This document shows, in pieces, positions 35,625-46,855 of a stretch of 64,000 nucleotides of DNA. Under the pieces are notes generated by a model. The model was not told the DNA's origin and ran no database searches. It saw only the letters and a program-made list of their open reading frames with translations. Numbering within the stretch: the stretch's first letter is position 1; every line of letters starts with the position of its first letter. The stretch is from Diplocarpon mali (lineage: Eukaryota; Ascomycota; Leotiomycetes; Helotiales; Drepanopezizaceae): positions 62,001 to 126,000 of the forward strand of contig JAENRP010000077.1 in the NCBI GenBank assembly GCA_024741835.1, given 5' to 3'. The translations under genes were made by a program, and so were the position numbers.

Positions 35625-37959
35625 ATGGCCTCTATCGCCGAGACTACCTATTACCTGCCTTCACGCCATGTGAGCAGTGACAGGGAAGAGGTTGATTTTC
35701 CATTATACCCAGATCCTAGTATGTTCTCCCACAATTTCTCCTTCAGCACGGCGCAGAATTTCAACATGGAACCGTACGCCTGCCCACGAACACAAGATGG
35801 ATACCCGACAAACGCAGGTTCGAGCTTCGCCGCCCAGTACGCCGATGCTACGTACCCTCTCGAGTCCCCAGACCTGCGAGCAGCACCCTCGAACTACTCA
35901 ACAGCATCTGGGCCCTCTGCAACATCCTCTGTAATGGGATCACCAAACTCGATCCACGGTCACGTCGTGCCAGCTCCTGAGTGGGTTCCCCACGGACTTG
36001 GACTGGATCCGAGCATCGTCTCGTACGAGAGCTTCGCCCATGGTAACGAATATACCTATCAACTGACTGGTATGGACGATTTTGCTTCAGAAGTTGCCGC
36101 GAAACCCAATGGCTTTGTTGGTGAGTGTGCGAATGTTTCTAGATCTTCATCTCGTCAGCATGGTTCGACATCGTCAACTTGCCACGCGTTTGTAACTTCT
36201 TCTACTTTTGTCATTTCTCAGACCATGGATGTGTCTACAGATCGAATGAGACTTGGCGCAGTCTCGATCTCTGAGGCCTCACCGATAACCCCCGTCAGCG
36301 CTGCTGCGGTGGAATTCAGCGACGAGGGTTTCAGATCTCCTCTTAATGCATGTTTAAAATCTCCTAAAGATGCTCGGCGCACCTCGCAAGCTTTCGCTGC
36401 ATCTTTTGGCGACATACCGAGCCCACTTTGGGCGCAAGATCAGCGATCCCCTGTCTCTGGGACCCCTTATTATGTTTCCTCAGAAACGTCTCTAGCTCAT
36501 GCGAAATATCATCAGTCTCCTTTTGTCTCTCAATCTAGTGGCAATCTTGTCGCGCCTCTTGAGTCTTCTTGTCGGCTCCCTTTGACAATCCTCGCATCAT
36601 GCTACGCTTTATCGCTCGCGTTATCGGGATCTTCGGCTAACGAGCGTTTTCTCAGACCCATCAATTCTCCACCCGCAGTACACCGTTCGCCCGACGTCTG
36701 CAACGCAACCCCACGACCTCTCTCTCTACCCACCACCTACATACCCCGGATCGCCATCGCTATCACGTATGTCGAGGAGCCCGAGAGCCGCGAAGCATGG
36801 GAGCCAGTCGCCACATCCTTACAGCTCGAATTATCCCTATCCACCGCTTCGCCGCCCGTCCCTCCAATCTTACGGCAGTCAAGATGGCAATTTCAGCAGC
36901 GAGGAGTCGAAGGAGAAGGGACGATGCAGCTACCCCGAGTGCGGAAAGGTGTTCAAGGATCTGAAGGCTCACATGTTGACTCATCAGAACGAGCGACCAG
37001 AGAAGTGCCCGATCCAAACCTGTGACTATCACATCAAGGGTTTCGCTCGCAAATACGACAAGAATCGCCACACCCTGACTCATTATAAGGGAACGATGGT
37101 GTGTGGCTTCTGTCCAGGCTCTGGCTCCGCGGCTGAGAAGTCGTTTAACCGCGCCGATGTTTTCAAGCGTCACTTGACCTCTGTACACGCCGTCGAGCAG
37201 ACGCCGCCTAACTCGCGGAAGAAGATTTCGAGCAGCATCAACAGCATCAAGAGCCTCTCTGGATACGCGCCTGACGCTACCGGCAAATGCTCGACATGTT
37301 CGGGCACCTTTGGCAACGCCCAGGACTTCTACGAGCATCTGGATGATTGTGTTCTTCGCATCGTACAGCAGGAAGAGCCCTCCGAGGCGATTAATGCTGC
37401 TAGGCTCGCCGAGGTCGAACAAGATCACGACGTGCACCAGACACTGCGTAATCATGCCCTACCGATTACCACCACCAGCTTCTCAGCAGACGAGGACGAA
37501 GATGACGAGGAGTTCGACGATGAGAACGACGACGACTTCGCTCTTGGCAACAGATCCCGCAAGAACAAGAATCGCAATGCTGCCAGCGGGGTTCAGAAAT
37601 CACGCGGTCTCACCCATGCCAAAGGAGGCGTGACACTTCATACCAAAGGTCGTAAGAAGCGCAAGGACTATCCCTCATCATGGGGAGCGCCCACTTCCCA
37701 GATGAAGATGAAGAAGCGGGTCCTCTGTGTCTTCGACGGGTCCCGTCGTCTCTGGAAAGATGATATGATGCTGGATACGGATTACGAAGTCCGCATGAAG
37801 CTTCAGAGCGAGAAGGCCTATGTCACCGATCTCGACGTTCAAACCATGCACCGCGCCGATGCCTTACATCAGTCCACCGAGGAAGAGAAAGGCCCGTGGA
37901 TCGCTGACGATCTTACCGGCATAGATTTGGAAAAGCTGATGGAGATCAAGCCTCAGTAG
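35625..37959 (+). CDS. C2H2 zinc-finger transcription factor
   Basis: Exons 35625-36120, 36241-36537 and 36656-37959 give 698 aa. The ATG at 35625 (AAGATGG context, MASIAETTYYLPSR) is the first ATG of the frame. Residues 1-350 are low-complexity and rich in Ser, Pro, Tyr and Gln, as in activation regions. From about 355 come C2H2 fingers: CSYPECGKVFKDLKAHMLTH, CPIQTCDYHIKGFARKYDKN with HTLTH, and CGFCPGSGSAAEKSFNR with HLTSVH. A fourth, partial one (CSTCSGTFGN) follows. An acidic block lies at about 540-560, then basic stretches (RKNKNRN, KGRKKRKDY) likely to import it into the nucleus, then a conserved C-terminal segment (KKRVLCVFDGSRRLWKDDMM). The family is widespread in Pezizomycotina, but I cannot name an ortholog. 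Both introns were deduced from frame continuity. Confidence 0.85.
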
Positions 37960-39765
37960 TGCGGCGATGTGGCATATGATTTTACGATATATATGCGCTA
38001 CGACAAACCTTTCTTCTGCACCCGATCTTCAGGACTCAAAGTTTTTTGCTTGTTTGCTTTGACACGGGCGCATTGGAGGGAGGGGAGCGCAACGATACCA
38101 TACCATTGCAAAAGACAAAAACTCTTTCAACGTCATGCATCAGCACTCTTGCATCGAGCGTCACGCCATGTATCGCTAACAACTACCCCTCGATTTCGAG
38201 GCACTTGTACGGCCGCTGGTCGGTGGGGAGTATCTGTTCGCGATTAAGCTCGTTGGGTAGGGGCGTGTGTTTAGTAGTCAAGTAATTGCCAGTACAGGTG
38301 GACTCTTGAACTACCAGATCCTGATCTTTCTCATGTCTGCTGTTGCTTATCGTGAGTATTTCGCTCTCTTTGGACTACTTATCTTGCGAGGTAAGCCTGT
38401 GCAATGGTGGCTCAATGTCCTCGGCGAACATTGAACTGGCGGCCAGTCTTCAGGGACAGTGTGATGACATACTCATTATCGGTATCTCTTCTGATTCTTG
38501 AACCAAACTTGAAACCCATCGCCTCCTTCCCAATCCACGGTGCCCCGGCCGCAGACGCTTCCCCAACATCAATGCCAGACGACGTCGCCACGCTTCCAAC
38601 GCTGTCAATGCGAGCCAACTCCGCTTGCGTGGTGATGCAGTCGAAGATTTTACCTTTCTGTATTTGCAGCCATCCTCTGTAAGCCGCAACGCACATGGCA
38701 GCATGTCACGATAAATTCCAAATCTCTAGCGAGCACGTACGCTGCGTCGCTTGCTTCGAATCACGCCTGCCCAGAAAAGACAACCGTTCTGAGTACCAAG
38801 CGCGCGTATGCGATTAATCTTAAAAGGAAGTCTACAGCACAGGGCCGAACAACACAGGCGTGAGTTCAGTGCAGCCTCCTTCGTCAACCCAGACCCATAG
38901 CCCGAATCCCGGTCTCAAGGCATTGCTCGGGCCACAGCGCCGGAGGCGTAGTGCTGGGCGTGCTCTGGGTGCAATTTCAAGATCTTGGCTCGGAGGAGGC
39001 GCTGCCCATGTCCTCTTGATGAGAGGATGTCGGGACTAATCGAGAGTCGTGGGCGTCGCTACAGCGGACATGCACAATACGACATGGGGAAGTGAACCCA
39101 CCACAGAGTGTCGGGCCGTCTGATAGGATACCGAGGCTGCTAGCGGCAGGTCGGCCGACTCGGACCGAGAGAGGCCGGAGGTGTTCTCGCACGGTCCTCG
39201 GGCGGAGCGGCAGCACGGCTCCGACCGATCTTTCACCGAGCCTCGGCGGACATCGCCCCCAGCCACGAACGAGGCCGGCCCCTCCGTCGCTACCGCCCGG
39301 GCCACCCGGCACGTGCCTGCTCCAACGCCTCGGGAGACGTCCGCGTCGTCCAGACCCGCGAACGGGCGGGCGCAGGAGACAGCTCAGCCATAATGGTGTT
39401 CGAAACAATCCAATCAAAGGCAGCTACTGCCAACTCGACTCTTGCAATGTTCGTATACCACAGACCCAAGAACTACAAACCAGAAGCAGATGCATGTAGA
39501 CTTCTTGACTGTCTCATTTCTCTCATAGTCAATTTCTCTCATAGTCCATTTCTCTCATAGTCCATTTCTCTCATAGTCAATTTCTCTCAGTCAATTTCTC
39601 TCATAGTAGTGTGCTGACGCTCAACGAACAGGCGCCTCAATCAGTTCCGGATTACGATTAGGTATGGGTCTATCAAAAAAGACGTTCTACTATGCAGTTT
39701 TATTCAAACCCCCCGTGTGACAAACTCCACCCGCTATGCCAGAAAAGACCAGATCCGACCCAGAT
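37960..39765. other. Intergenic, with a GC-rich island
   Basis: This lies between the convergent C2H2 factor and LMBR1-like genes. A 94-aa minus ORF (38412-38696) starts MCVAAYRGWLQIQKGKIFDC. It reads plausibly but matches no family I know, so it is not called. At about 38980-39390 there is a sharp GC-rich island with mutually overlapping ORFs, most likely noncoding. Confidence 0.5.
39517..39609. repeat. 16-bp minisatellite, six units
   Basis: Six tandem copies of TTTCTCTCATAGTCAA occur with A/C variation at one site. The fifth unit lacks the TA of CATAG. The array lies about 150 bp beyond the stop codon of the LMBR1-like gene. Confidence 0.93.
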
Positions 39766-42255
39766 TTACAATCTTACTCTCCCTTCTTCCTCGCGGCTAC
39801 CGGCGAACCATCTAAAGAAATCACTCCCTCTCTGACTCGGTTCGCCTTCAACGTCATCTCCGCCCATCCATTTGGGCCGCTTGATACCTCCACCCACGTT
39901 CTGGAGCCATTTCGGCGTTTGTACTGTGTCGAATGTGTTTTTGACGCGGTGTCCGAGTGCTTCGAAAAAATTCTCATCTTCAGGCATCGTGTCACGCTGT
40001 TGCGGTGCCACGCTGGGACGTGATGCGGATATCGATGCTTGTTCTAGCGCTCGCCTCTGTGGAGGCACCGAGATGGTCGGGGAAGCCCGATCGTTGGAAT
40101 TGCTGGGAATACCAGGGCGATCAGCAGGAAGATTGCCTAAAGAAGAGTGACCCTGCAATTCTCGCTCTATCAAGTCCCGGCCTTCACGCCAAGATCCAGT
40201 ACCGTACCCGGATTCGTTTTCATCCTCGTCGTCATCTATGACTCCGCTATATCCAAAGCAACTCTTCACCTTTCTGTACAGGTTGAAGAGTGTGGCACAG
40301 ACAGGGATTAATATAAAGGTTGGAAATATCCAGTCAAATCTCTCTCCCAGAGGAGTGAGCTTAATGAGCTTCCCGAGGAATTGATAGAACACAGTTTCGT
40401 TGTAGATATCCGGAGCAAGGAAAGTCAGAAAGTTGAAAGCGAGTGGTACAGATAGTTTGGCGACTTGCATAGCGTACCACATTGCGCTTTCACCATGTGT
40501 ATTGCGTTTTACCAAGGCACGTCCGCGCCATACCTTTATTTCGGTCAGAGATGTCAGTGCTGCCACGTACATGTACAAGATCCAGCAAGCTGCTATCACT
40601 TGTCCAGCAAATCCTATCTGTCCTCGCTCGCTGGTGGGATGGTGTACTACTGTGACAGCAATGATTGACAATAATGGGTTGATTGACTTGATGAACTCCG
40701 ACCATATAATGCAGAACGAGGCGAAGGAAAGAAATATCCCGAGGGCGGTTCTCATATAGGGGATGAATAGGTAGTTGTAGAGGTATCGTGTGTACGGTGT
40801 TAAGATTGTGACATGCTCAAAGCTATACTAGGGGTTAGCGACTGCTCAGGAAGTCTTGCTGAAATTATCGGGGGAAAACAAACAAACAATAGAAAGCGCG
40901 TAATATGATGTTCGATACAGCTCAGTCTACTCCGCCTTATAATGGCAGTTGTTAAATCGCGGGTCTCACTTACAAAGGAGCATCGGGAGACGCTTCTCCG
41001 ATCTCGATCTTTTTAGAACCGGCCGAGTCCAGTATTGCTTGTGTCTCCGTGGCATCTCGTAATAATCGACCCCATTCGTCCAGATATCTTGCCCGGCTAT
41101 GTCGAGCTCTATCAAGCTGTCGACTCAAGTCGGCCAGATATCGTTCTGTAACAACATTTGGAACATTAACGTGAGGGGCGGACATCCGTCGAATTAGGGT
41201 CCGGGGTCTGGAATCAGGGAGATGGGAATCATCTGCTAGTTCTTCGATCCAGTCCTTGAACTTGCTTGCAGAACCCGTCTTCCTATGTGCTAGTTCGGTA
41301 ACCTGGGCTACGGGCTAGTTAGCGCCTTTTTTCATGTTTTCGGAGCCTTCCATAAAGATCCCGGTCTCGAATGGTCTGCAGGAGCTATGCGCCGTTTCTT
41401 CCAGCAATGTACCGAGATACCGAAAATGTAGCTTTGGCGATCTACAGGCTCAACCCAAATGTCTGAAAAGATTCCCATCGAAGTCAAATCCCCTACTTCT
41501 CTAGACATGGAAATTCGTACTGACCTTCGAGATCCTCTAAGTTATGGATGGCATCCTCCATTTTCTCATGAACTTTTGCAGCCGTAGCTTGTATCTTCTT
41601 CAGCCTGCCACTTATGCTGGCATTTCTGAACAGGTTCCTGGGTAATGCGACCAGTCCATGACCCATGAGATAAATAGCCAGCATGAGGCCCCAACAGTAG
41701 GCTAGGGCCATGACCGTCCCCTTCAGCGATTCGAAAGAGGCCTGGTAGCTTACGAAGACATATACAATCCCGATGGTACCGGCCCCGAGTACCAGCGCCT
41801 GGTATTGAGCGTTCGCGCGCAAAGAATACAGGAGGCGTCCTCTCGGGTCCCTGTATCCAGCATCTACATACTCGGCAAGGATTGGCAGAATGAACCCTAT
41901 GTTCTTGTTAGTAATATGTAATATAAACATAGGCCCATGCAAACACACAGGTCAAAGCAAACGTGAGCCAGTATGATATTCGCCATCCAACAAGGAGGGC
42001 CCGATCAGGGAGCCAGATTCCTCGACTTCCAGCATCTTGATTCCTGGCACTGGAAGCGAGATCTATGGGAACGAGTAGTATTATGCTGGCCGGTAGCCCG
42101 AGTGCAAAGAATATCGGAACCAGGAGATAGGCTGGGGTTGTTCGCAGTGGTAGGTAGTGTCGCAAGACAAGGAGGACACCCAAACTGATTACTAACAAGG
42201 CTACAATAGTGAATACTTCCGAGCCCACCGGAGAAGGATTGTTTGCAAGCATCAT
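39766..42255 (-). CDS. LMBR1-domain multipass membrane protein
   Basis: Four exons on the minus strand, 42255-41949, 41896-41525, 41307-40974 and 40822-39766, give 689 aa. The family is related to the lipocalin-1 receptor and LMBD1 and has about nine transmembrane segments. Visible helices include VFTIVALLVISLGVLLVL at about 14-31, AYLLVPIFFALGLPASIILL, the stretch before TWFILPILAEYVDAGYRDP, MALAYCWGLMLAIYLMGHG and a C-terminal set from RTALGIFLSFASFCIIW. A cytoplasmic coiled loop holds DLEAQVTELAHRK. The tail is disordered, with KWLQNVGGGIKRPKWMGG. No biochemical activity is established for fungal members. The 217-bp second intron was placed to restore DLEAQVTELAHRKTGSASKF, and the join is convincing. 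A second ATG lies one codon downstream. Confidence 0.88.
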
Positions 42256-42452
42256 GCGATCAACGGCTTAAGTGTCCCATCGGTTTTGGAGGAGTTATGG
42301 CGTTCGCAGATGCTGGTGATGTGTAAGACGAGGCTTACGATGCTCGGCTTGGCACCTGGTCGTCATTCCTGGCAGAGGCCGCCGCTTTCTGACAGGGGTT
42401 AGATAATCTGCCCTTGAGGTGTTTGCTGTGTTTGCACAGCACAACACCCACA
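42256..42452. promoter_or_regulatory. Divergent promoter, LMBR1-like / unknown protein
   Basis: Only 197 bp separate two start codons on opposite strands, so both core promoters must sit here. No motif stands out. Confidence 0.55.
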
Positions 42453-44168
42453 ATGCCCAGCGAGGTCACGGTCTTGGACCAGCAGGCTGCATTATTGCAA
42501 GACCTTGCGCGTGATAGAGATGCAACAAGCATAGGGGAAGACAATGGTGACTTCGATTACCTGTTTGAGTCCGACGGAGAAACAGAAGCTTACCCCGTAC
42601 CAGGACTGGAAGACAGCAGTACAACTGGGCATCTGGGACTCGATGATCCTGCAGCCCTTCCGGAGAGCTTTGCAAACTTCCCTCTTCCACTGCTTTCTCC
42701 CGTCGAGACGCGTACAATCAGTATCAATGACCAGTTTGAGAGTCTGCTGAAGGCAGCTGCGACTGCCGGAGAACAAGATGCTGGTTGGGACTGTAGCCAG
42801 GTGGGCGAGAGCTTCATGCGATTTGAGCAGTCTGAAACTTACAATATCTACAAGACTACCTTTGGTGCTCCTCACGCGAGCCAGGTTGAGCATCAAAAGC
42901 GCAAACGGGACGTGGAAGATCCCGAGAAGCTGGCTGAACCAGACAAGGGTCCCAAACGTAGAAAGAAGACGACTCAAGAAGACATAGACCAGTTGGCTCG
43001 AGAGCGAGCGATATGGGGACCTGAAGACGGCGAGCAACAGGAGGACTCGATGATTGATCAACATTTACCTGTCTCAGATACCGGCGTGAGAGCAGCGGAC
43101 CTTCATTCAGCAACGGCTCTGTTCAGGCGCCCAAGCGCCGCATCCAAGAAGTATACTCGTAAGTCCATCGCAAAACTATTTCTCAGAACATAGAGCTAAC
43201 CCGGCCGTAGGTGCACCAATGTCAAAGCTATTCACATCTCTTGAGTTAAGCGCCGAGAACTTCCTTCATTTACAGGGTGCTGCCAAAACATACATGTTGG
43301 ATGAGAGGTATCCAGAAAGAAGCGAATGTGTGGGAAGTAGAGGAAAGGCTGATAGCGACATGACAAAACTGAAGCTTTTTGCTTGTGTGAAATCATTTTT
43401 AGAAGACGATGGGTGGGGAGAACGGTGCTTCTCAGAGCAATCCGAAAACGGTGATGTCAGAAAGTTGAAGTGGCCTCAGATGAAGAACAAGTTAGTCTCA
43501 CATCATCAAAACATCAGGGCTTTATACTAACCACTTATTCTAGAATCATCTCACTGGTTACTCCACTTATGCGTCGCATGGTTACCAACGAGAGGCAACG
43601 CCTCTACGCATTGGAGACGCGGCTAGAAAAGAGGACCAAGATGCCTATTACCAAACGAGGGCAGGCTTCAGTACTACCAGCAGATGTCACAAATCATCAA
43701 GAGCACATTGAGCATATTGGGCCGCCGGGTCTTCGTCCAACTACTACTACTACTATGGACCCGAAACTTGACGAATATTATTACAGCATCGAGCCACGGT
43801 CTCATACAAATGAGAACCTAGATCCGCTAGCTATTGATGCGCCATTTGTTGTCGAAACCCCAACACCATGCGACGATATGAACGATGTCAAGTTCCACGT
43901 GAATATAGTCCAATGTGGCCGCCGACTTCAGCCGCAAGTAACGTTGACGTCAAGCTCCTGTCCAGGGTTTTTTAGCTTGGTTCAGCACATACACAGTTTG
44001 ATGGACACTGGAACTAAGTATCTAAGCTCTATCGAGATCTTGGGTCCAAGTGGCATGCTGAATGTAAAGGACGAAGAGAGTTGGAGAGATGCGATTGCAT
44101 CGGTTCAGCAGATCGAGTGGATGGACGGAGAGATGAAATGTGTGGTTGCAGTACTCGACAAGGAATAA
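42453..44168 (+). CDS. Conserved-looking protein of unknown function, probably nuclear
   Basis: Exons 42453-43158, 43211-43490 and 43544-44168 give 536 aa. I do not recognise a family. The N-terminal 190 residues are acidic and probably disordered. A basic cluster (QKRKRDVEDPEK, GPKRRKKTT) is a likely nuclear localisation signal. A central, folded-looking block spans the first two introns: FTSLELSAENFLHLQGAAKT, then KLKLFACVKSFLEDDGWGE, then WPQMKNKIISLVTPLMRRMV. The C-terminus (FHVNIVQCGRRLQPQVTLTS to WMDGEMKCVVAVLDKE) looks like a second small domain. The start is the first ATG of the open frame, and both introns have good donors (GTAAGT, GTTAGT). It could be a chromatin or transcription-linked protein, but this is a guess from composition. 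Confidence 0.8.
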
Positions 44169-44501
44169 TAGTCCTTTCAAGTTGGTGGAAGCTGGATTGA
44201 GTCTGCAGTTCAAAATCCGTTGTTGATAAGGCATCAACGTTTTGCGGTGACAATATGGGTCTTGCTTTTGATCCATGTGCTGGTGCGAGGCCTTAATCCC
44301 GAGTTTAGACGAGGATTGTCGTTAGATAGCGCAGGCAAGTCATGCATGTAGAAATTATGTCTCTGGTAATTAGATTGCTGCAAATAGGGAGAAGATTTCC
44401 GAACTCACTAGATATGTAGGTGTGACGCTTGCACGCTAACGGCTCCATGTCCCAGGCACACAGAAGGGCAATACAATCAGGAAATCCGCGCTGCACTGAT
44501 C
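44169..44501. other. Intergenic between convergent genes
   Basis: These 333 bp should contain both 3' UTRs. I see nothing else in them. Confidence 0.6.
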
Positions 44502-45377
44502 TCACCCGGTCGTTTTCTTCAAAATCCCGACTACCAGCCATCTTTTCCTCTCAGTCACATCCTCAATCCCTCTGTCCTCAATCCACTCCCTTTCATGCCC
44601 CTCGGCATTCCTTTCCCAAATTCTTTCAATCTCCAACCCTGCCTCCTTCAACGCCGATTTTTCATAAAAGCCCCTCATCTTCTCCCTGCCCGTATGAAAC
44701 CCTGCTACAACCCAAGCTCTCCCATCACCCCCTTTCAAGAACCAGTGAATGCTCTTCAACAGATGGCCATGTTGCCAAGGCATCCATAGACAATCCGCCA
44801 CTAGCAATCTCCCAAAGCTCCCCTTATTCAGCGCTGAGAACTCATCATTAAGAACCCCCCATTCATGCCCCTGAACCTCGACTTGTGCAACTGTCCTTGG
44901 AGACTTGGATCTCCTTGGCGTAATGTTTCGATCCATGTTCGCTTGTATATTTTTCAAAACTTCTGGTGCTGGGTAATCAGAAATTACCACCTTTTCTGCG
45001 CCCTCAAAGCTTGCCACAATGCCCGCCAAGCCAGTGCCTGCTCCCAATTCAAGCACTCGCTCTCCTTTGACTGTCCACGCCTCCAATTCCTCTCCATTCA
45101 TTCCTTGCCATGATCTTCCTTCCTCAATAAACTCTGTGAGTTGGACGCTGGCGTTCCATAAGAAGTGGCTAAAGAGTTTCCTGCTATCGTCGCCCTGGGG
45201 ATCCGCCAATGAGAGCTCAATCGCACCGTGTTTCTGTGATATGTAGACAACTGAACTATCCTTGTCTCCGTGCTGGTTCATTATGTCGTCTGGGAAGATG
45301 ACGCCCAGAGAGCTACAGAAGAAGTCCTCCTGTTCCTCAGTCTCAGGCCCTGACAGCCGGATTTTGTCTGTTAGCAT
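44502..45377 (-). CDS. EFM7: Protein N-terminal and lysine methyltransferase EFM7
   Basis: A single exon encodes 291 aa, with the start at the first ATG of the frame. It is a class I S-adenosylmethionine methyltransferase of the METTL21/FAM86-like group. Motif I VLELGAGTGLAGIVA is at 108-122, the motif II region is VVISDYPAPEVL, and the post-I motif LLVADCLWMPWQHGHLLKS is the family's usual DCLW(M) signature. Yeast Efm7 (Nnt1) trimethylates the N-terminal glycine and dimethylates Lys3 of elongation factor eEF1A in the cytoplasm. The same role is expected. Yeast Efm7 has about 260 aa, and the extra length here is in the loop after motif II (RRSKSPRTVAQVEV). The nicotinamide methyltransferase name sometimes attached to this family is probably historical. 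Confidence 0.88.
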   Translation of the reverse strand: MLTDKIRLSGPETEEQEDFFCSSLGVIFPDDIMNQHGDKDSSVVYISQKHGAIELSLADPQGDDSRKLFSHFLWNASVQLTEFIEEGRSWQGMNGEELEAWTVKGERVLELGAGTGLAGIVASFEGAEKVVISDYPAPEVLKNIQANMDRNITPRRSKSPRTVAQVEVQGHEWGVLNDEFSALNKGSFGRLLVADCLWMPWQHGHLLKSIHWFLKGGDGRAWVVAGFHTGREKMRGFYEKSALKEAGLEIERIWERNAEGHEREWIEDRGIEDVTERKRWLVVGILKKTTG

Positions 45378-46855
45378 CTTGCTTATTTAGATGTCACAAC
45401 TCCTAAGGCTGAAGCAGGTGAAGAAGAGCGGCAACGAGTCCGCATTTGATACTTCACAGTTTCATTTATTGAGGAAATTTCAAGAGCTTGGTCGGCGGGG
45501 TTCTGTTGTGAATTGTTAAAACTGCCAGCCTTCACCGGCACTACCCCTTGGCCAAGCATATGCTAGCTTGTTGATGTTATGACAAGGCTTACATCGGTAG
45601 CTTCGTATTACTTTGTCGCAGGCCAAACAAACACCACATTAGCCTACTGCTAAGGGCGGATTAAAGCGTATTTGCAGGGTGAAGTATCCTATCATCTGGC
45701 ATTTGTTAGCCTGCGACGAGGGCAGGCCAAAGATGACAAGGGTATTTTGTCGCAGGCTCAACAAACAAGGCACCACTCTTATCCAAGGAATCGGGAACTA
45801 CATGTACAATTGGCTAAATGGTGAAGGACAGGAGTTTTGATGCTAGTTTTCTCCGAGTATTTAAAAAATACAGTACAGCGTTTCCCGCTCGTGCTACAAA
45901 GTTTAGAAGCTATACAGCATGTAAAAAGAAAGAGAGAGAAATTAATAACAACCAAAACCAGGGCATTAAAATTGGGGATGGATCTCTACGGGGTCCAGCC
46001 TTCGGCAAAACGCAACTTTAAGTTTATAGCAATGCTATCTTGCTTCAATTCGAATCTGACTTGACGCAACGTAATCGAAAAATATTGACGCATGTCCAGT
46101 ACATCGGCTTATTACATAGAGCTAGAGGCTCACAGGACAGTATGAATTTTAGGATACAATCTTTTATAGGCCTGACGGAGAAAGTGCGTCGCTGTATTAG
46201 CTCGGAAGGCCAATGAATAGAGGAGGTGGGTAGGAACCCACCGAATTCAATGGGCCCAAACAAAAACTACATGATAGTACAATCAACCCTGCAGACGCAC
46301 GCATTTGTGTTAACCACCCTTGCACGCTACTGTGGTGTTTACTCGGTCTGCGACGAAGAATTACTTCGTACACGGAAAACTGACCAGGCTTCTGGATTGA
46401 ACAGAGCATTGAGGCACTTCGAGTGGCAAGCGAACCTAGCTCATTTGCACGTGTATGGGGATAGAGTAGGACTCCTCCTATTCAATTACGGATACTGTGT
46501 ATGTTTGCAATTCACGTTTCCGGAAAACTCTCCATTACTCCATGTCTCTCAGCCATCCCAATCTCTTAAGAATCTTAGTGGACGATCTAATCAAGCAAAT
46601 AAGCTGCCTCGACCCGTCCCCAGCCTCGCTCGTAGCAGCCCTGTCCTCACGCACGGGATCGTGCTTACTTTTATGCCGGGCAGCTGCATAGATAAACGTA
46701 CACCGAGTAGCTCTCTCATTCTCGATCGTTGTCTCGCGAATATGTTCTTTCTGCGTGGTTCGCCGTAGCCAGTTGTTAACTTCTAACGCGCTTTGTTGTG
46801 TGCTAGTGTCAAAACATCATTCTGTCGGGAAATATGCGATAGTGTCGCTGCGGAT
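45378..46855. other. Intergenic, with repeated 12-mer
   Basis: About 1.5 kb precede the CorA-like gene. A plus ORF at 46226-46768 (180 aa) has no recognisable content and does not splice cleanly into the CorA-like frame. The CorA-like frame itself stays open upstream of 46856 for about 20 codons without ATG, so an extra 5' exon in this interval is possible. Confidence 0.5.
45612..45765. repeat. Three copies of a GTCGCAGGC element, two direct and one inverted
   Basis: TTTGTCGCAGGC occurs at 45612-45623 and 45746-45757, each followed by a CAAACAAAC-like tail. Its complement with the matching tail lies at about 45702-45717. The arrangement resembles decayed terminal or subterminal repeats of a small mobile element, or a cluster of binding sites. 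No transposase is present. Confidence 0.7.

Noticed and set aside
38412..38696. 94-aa minus ORF as a small gene
   Set aside because: It reads plausibly but has no recognisable family, no partner exon and no supporting context. It is mentioned only in the intergenic entry.
39517..39609. Possible CRISPR-like array
   Set aside because: The units are contiguous with no spacers and the genome is eukaryotic. It is a minisatellite.
46226..46768. 180-aa ORF as the N-terminus of the CorA-like protein
   Set aside because: No donor in it gives the phase needed to enter the CorA-like frame at about 46805, and its sequence is not domain-like.
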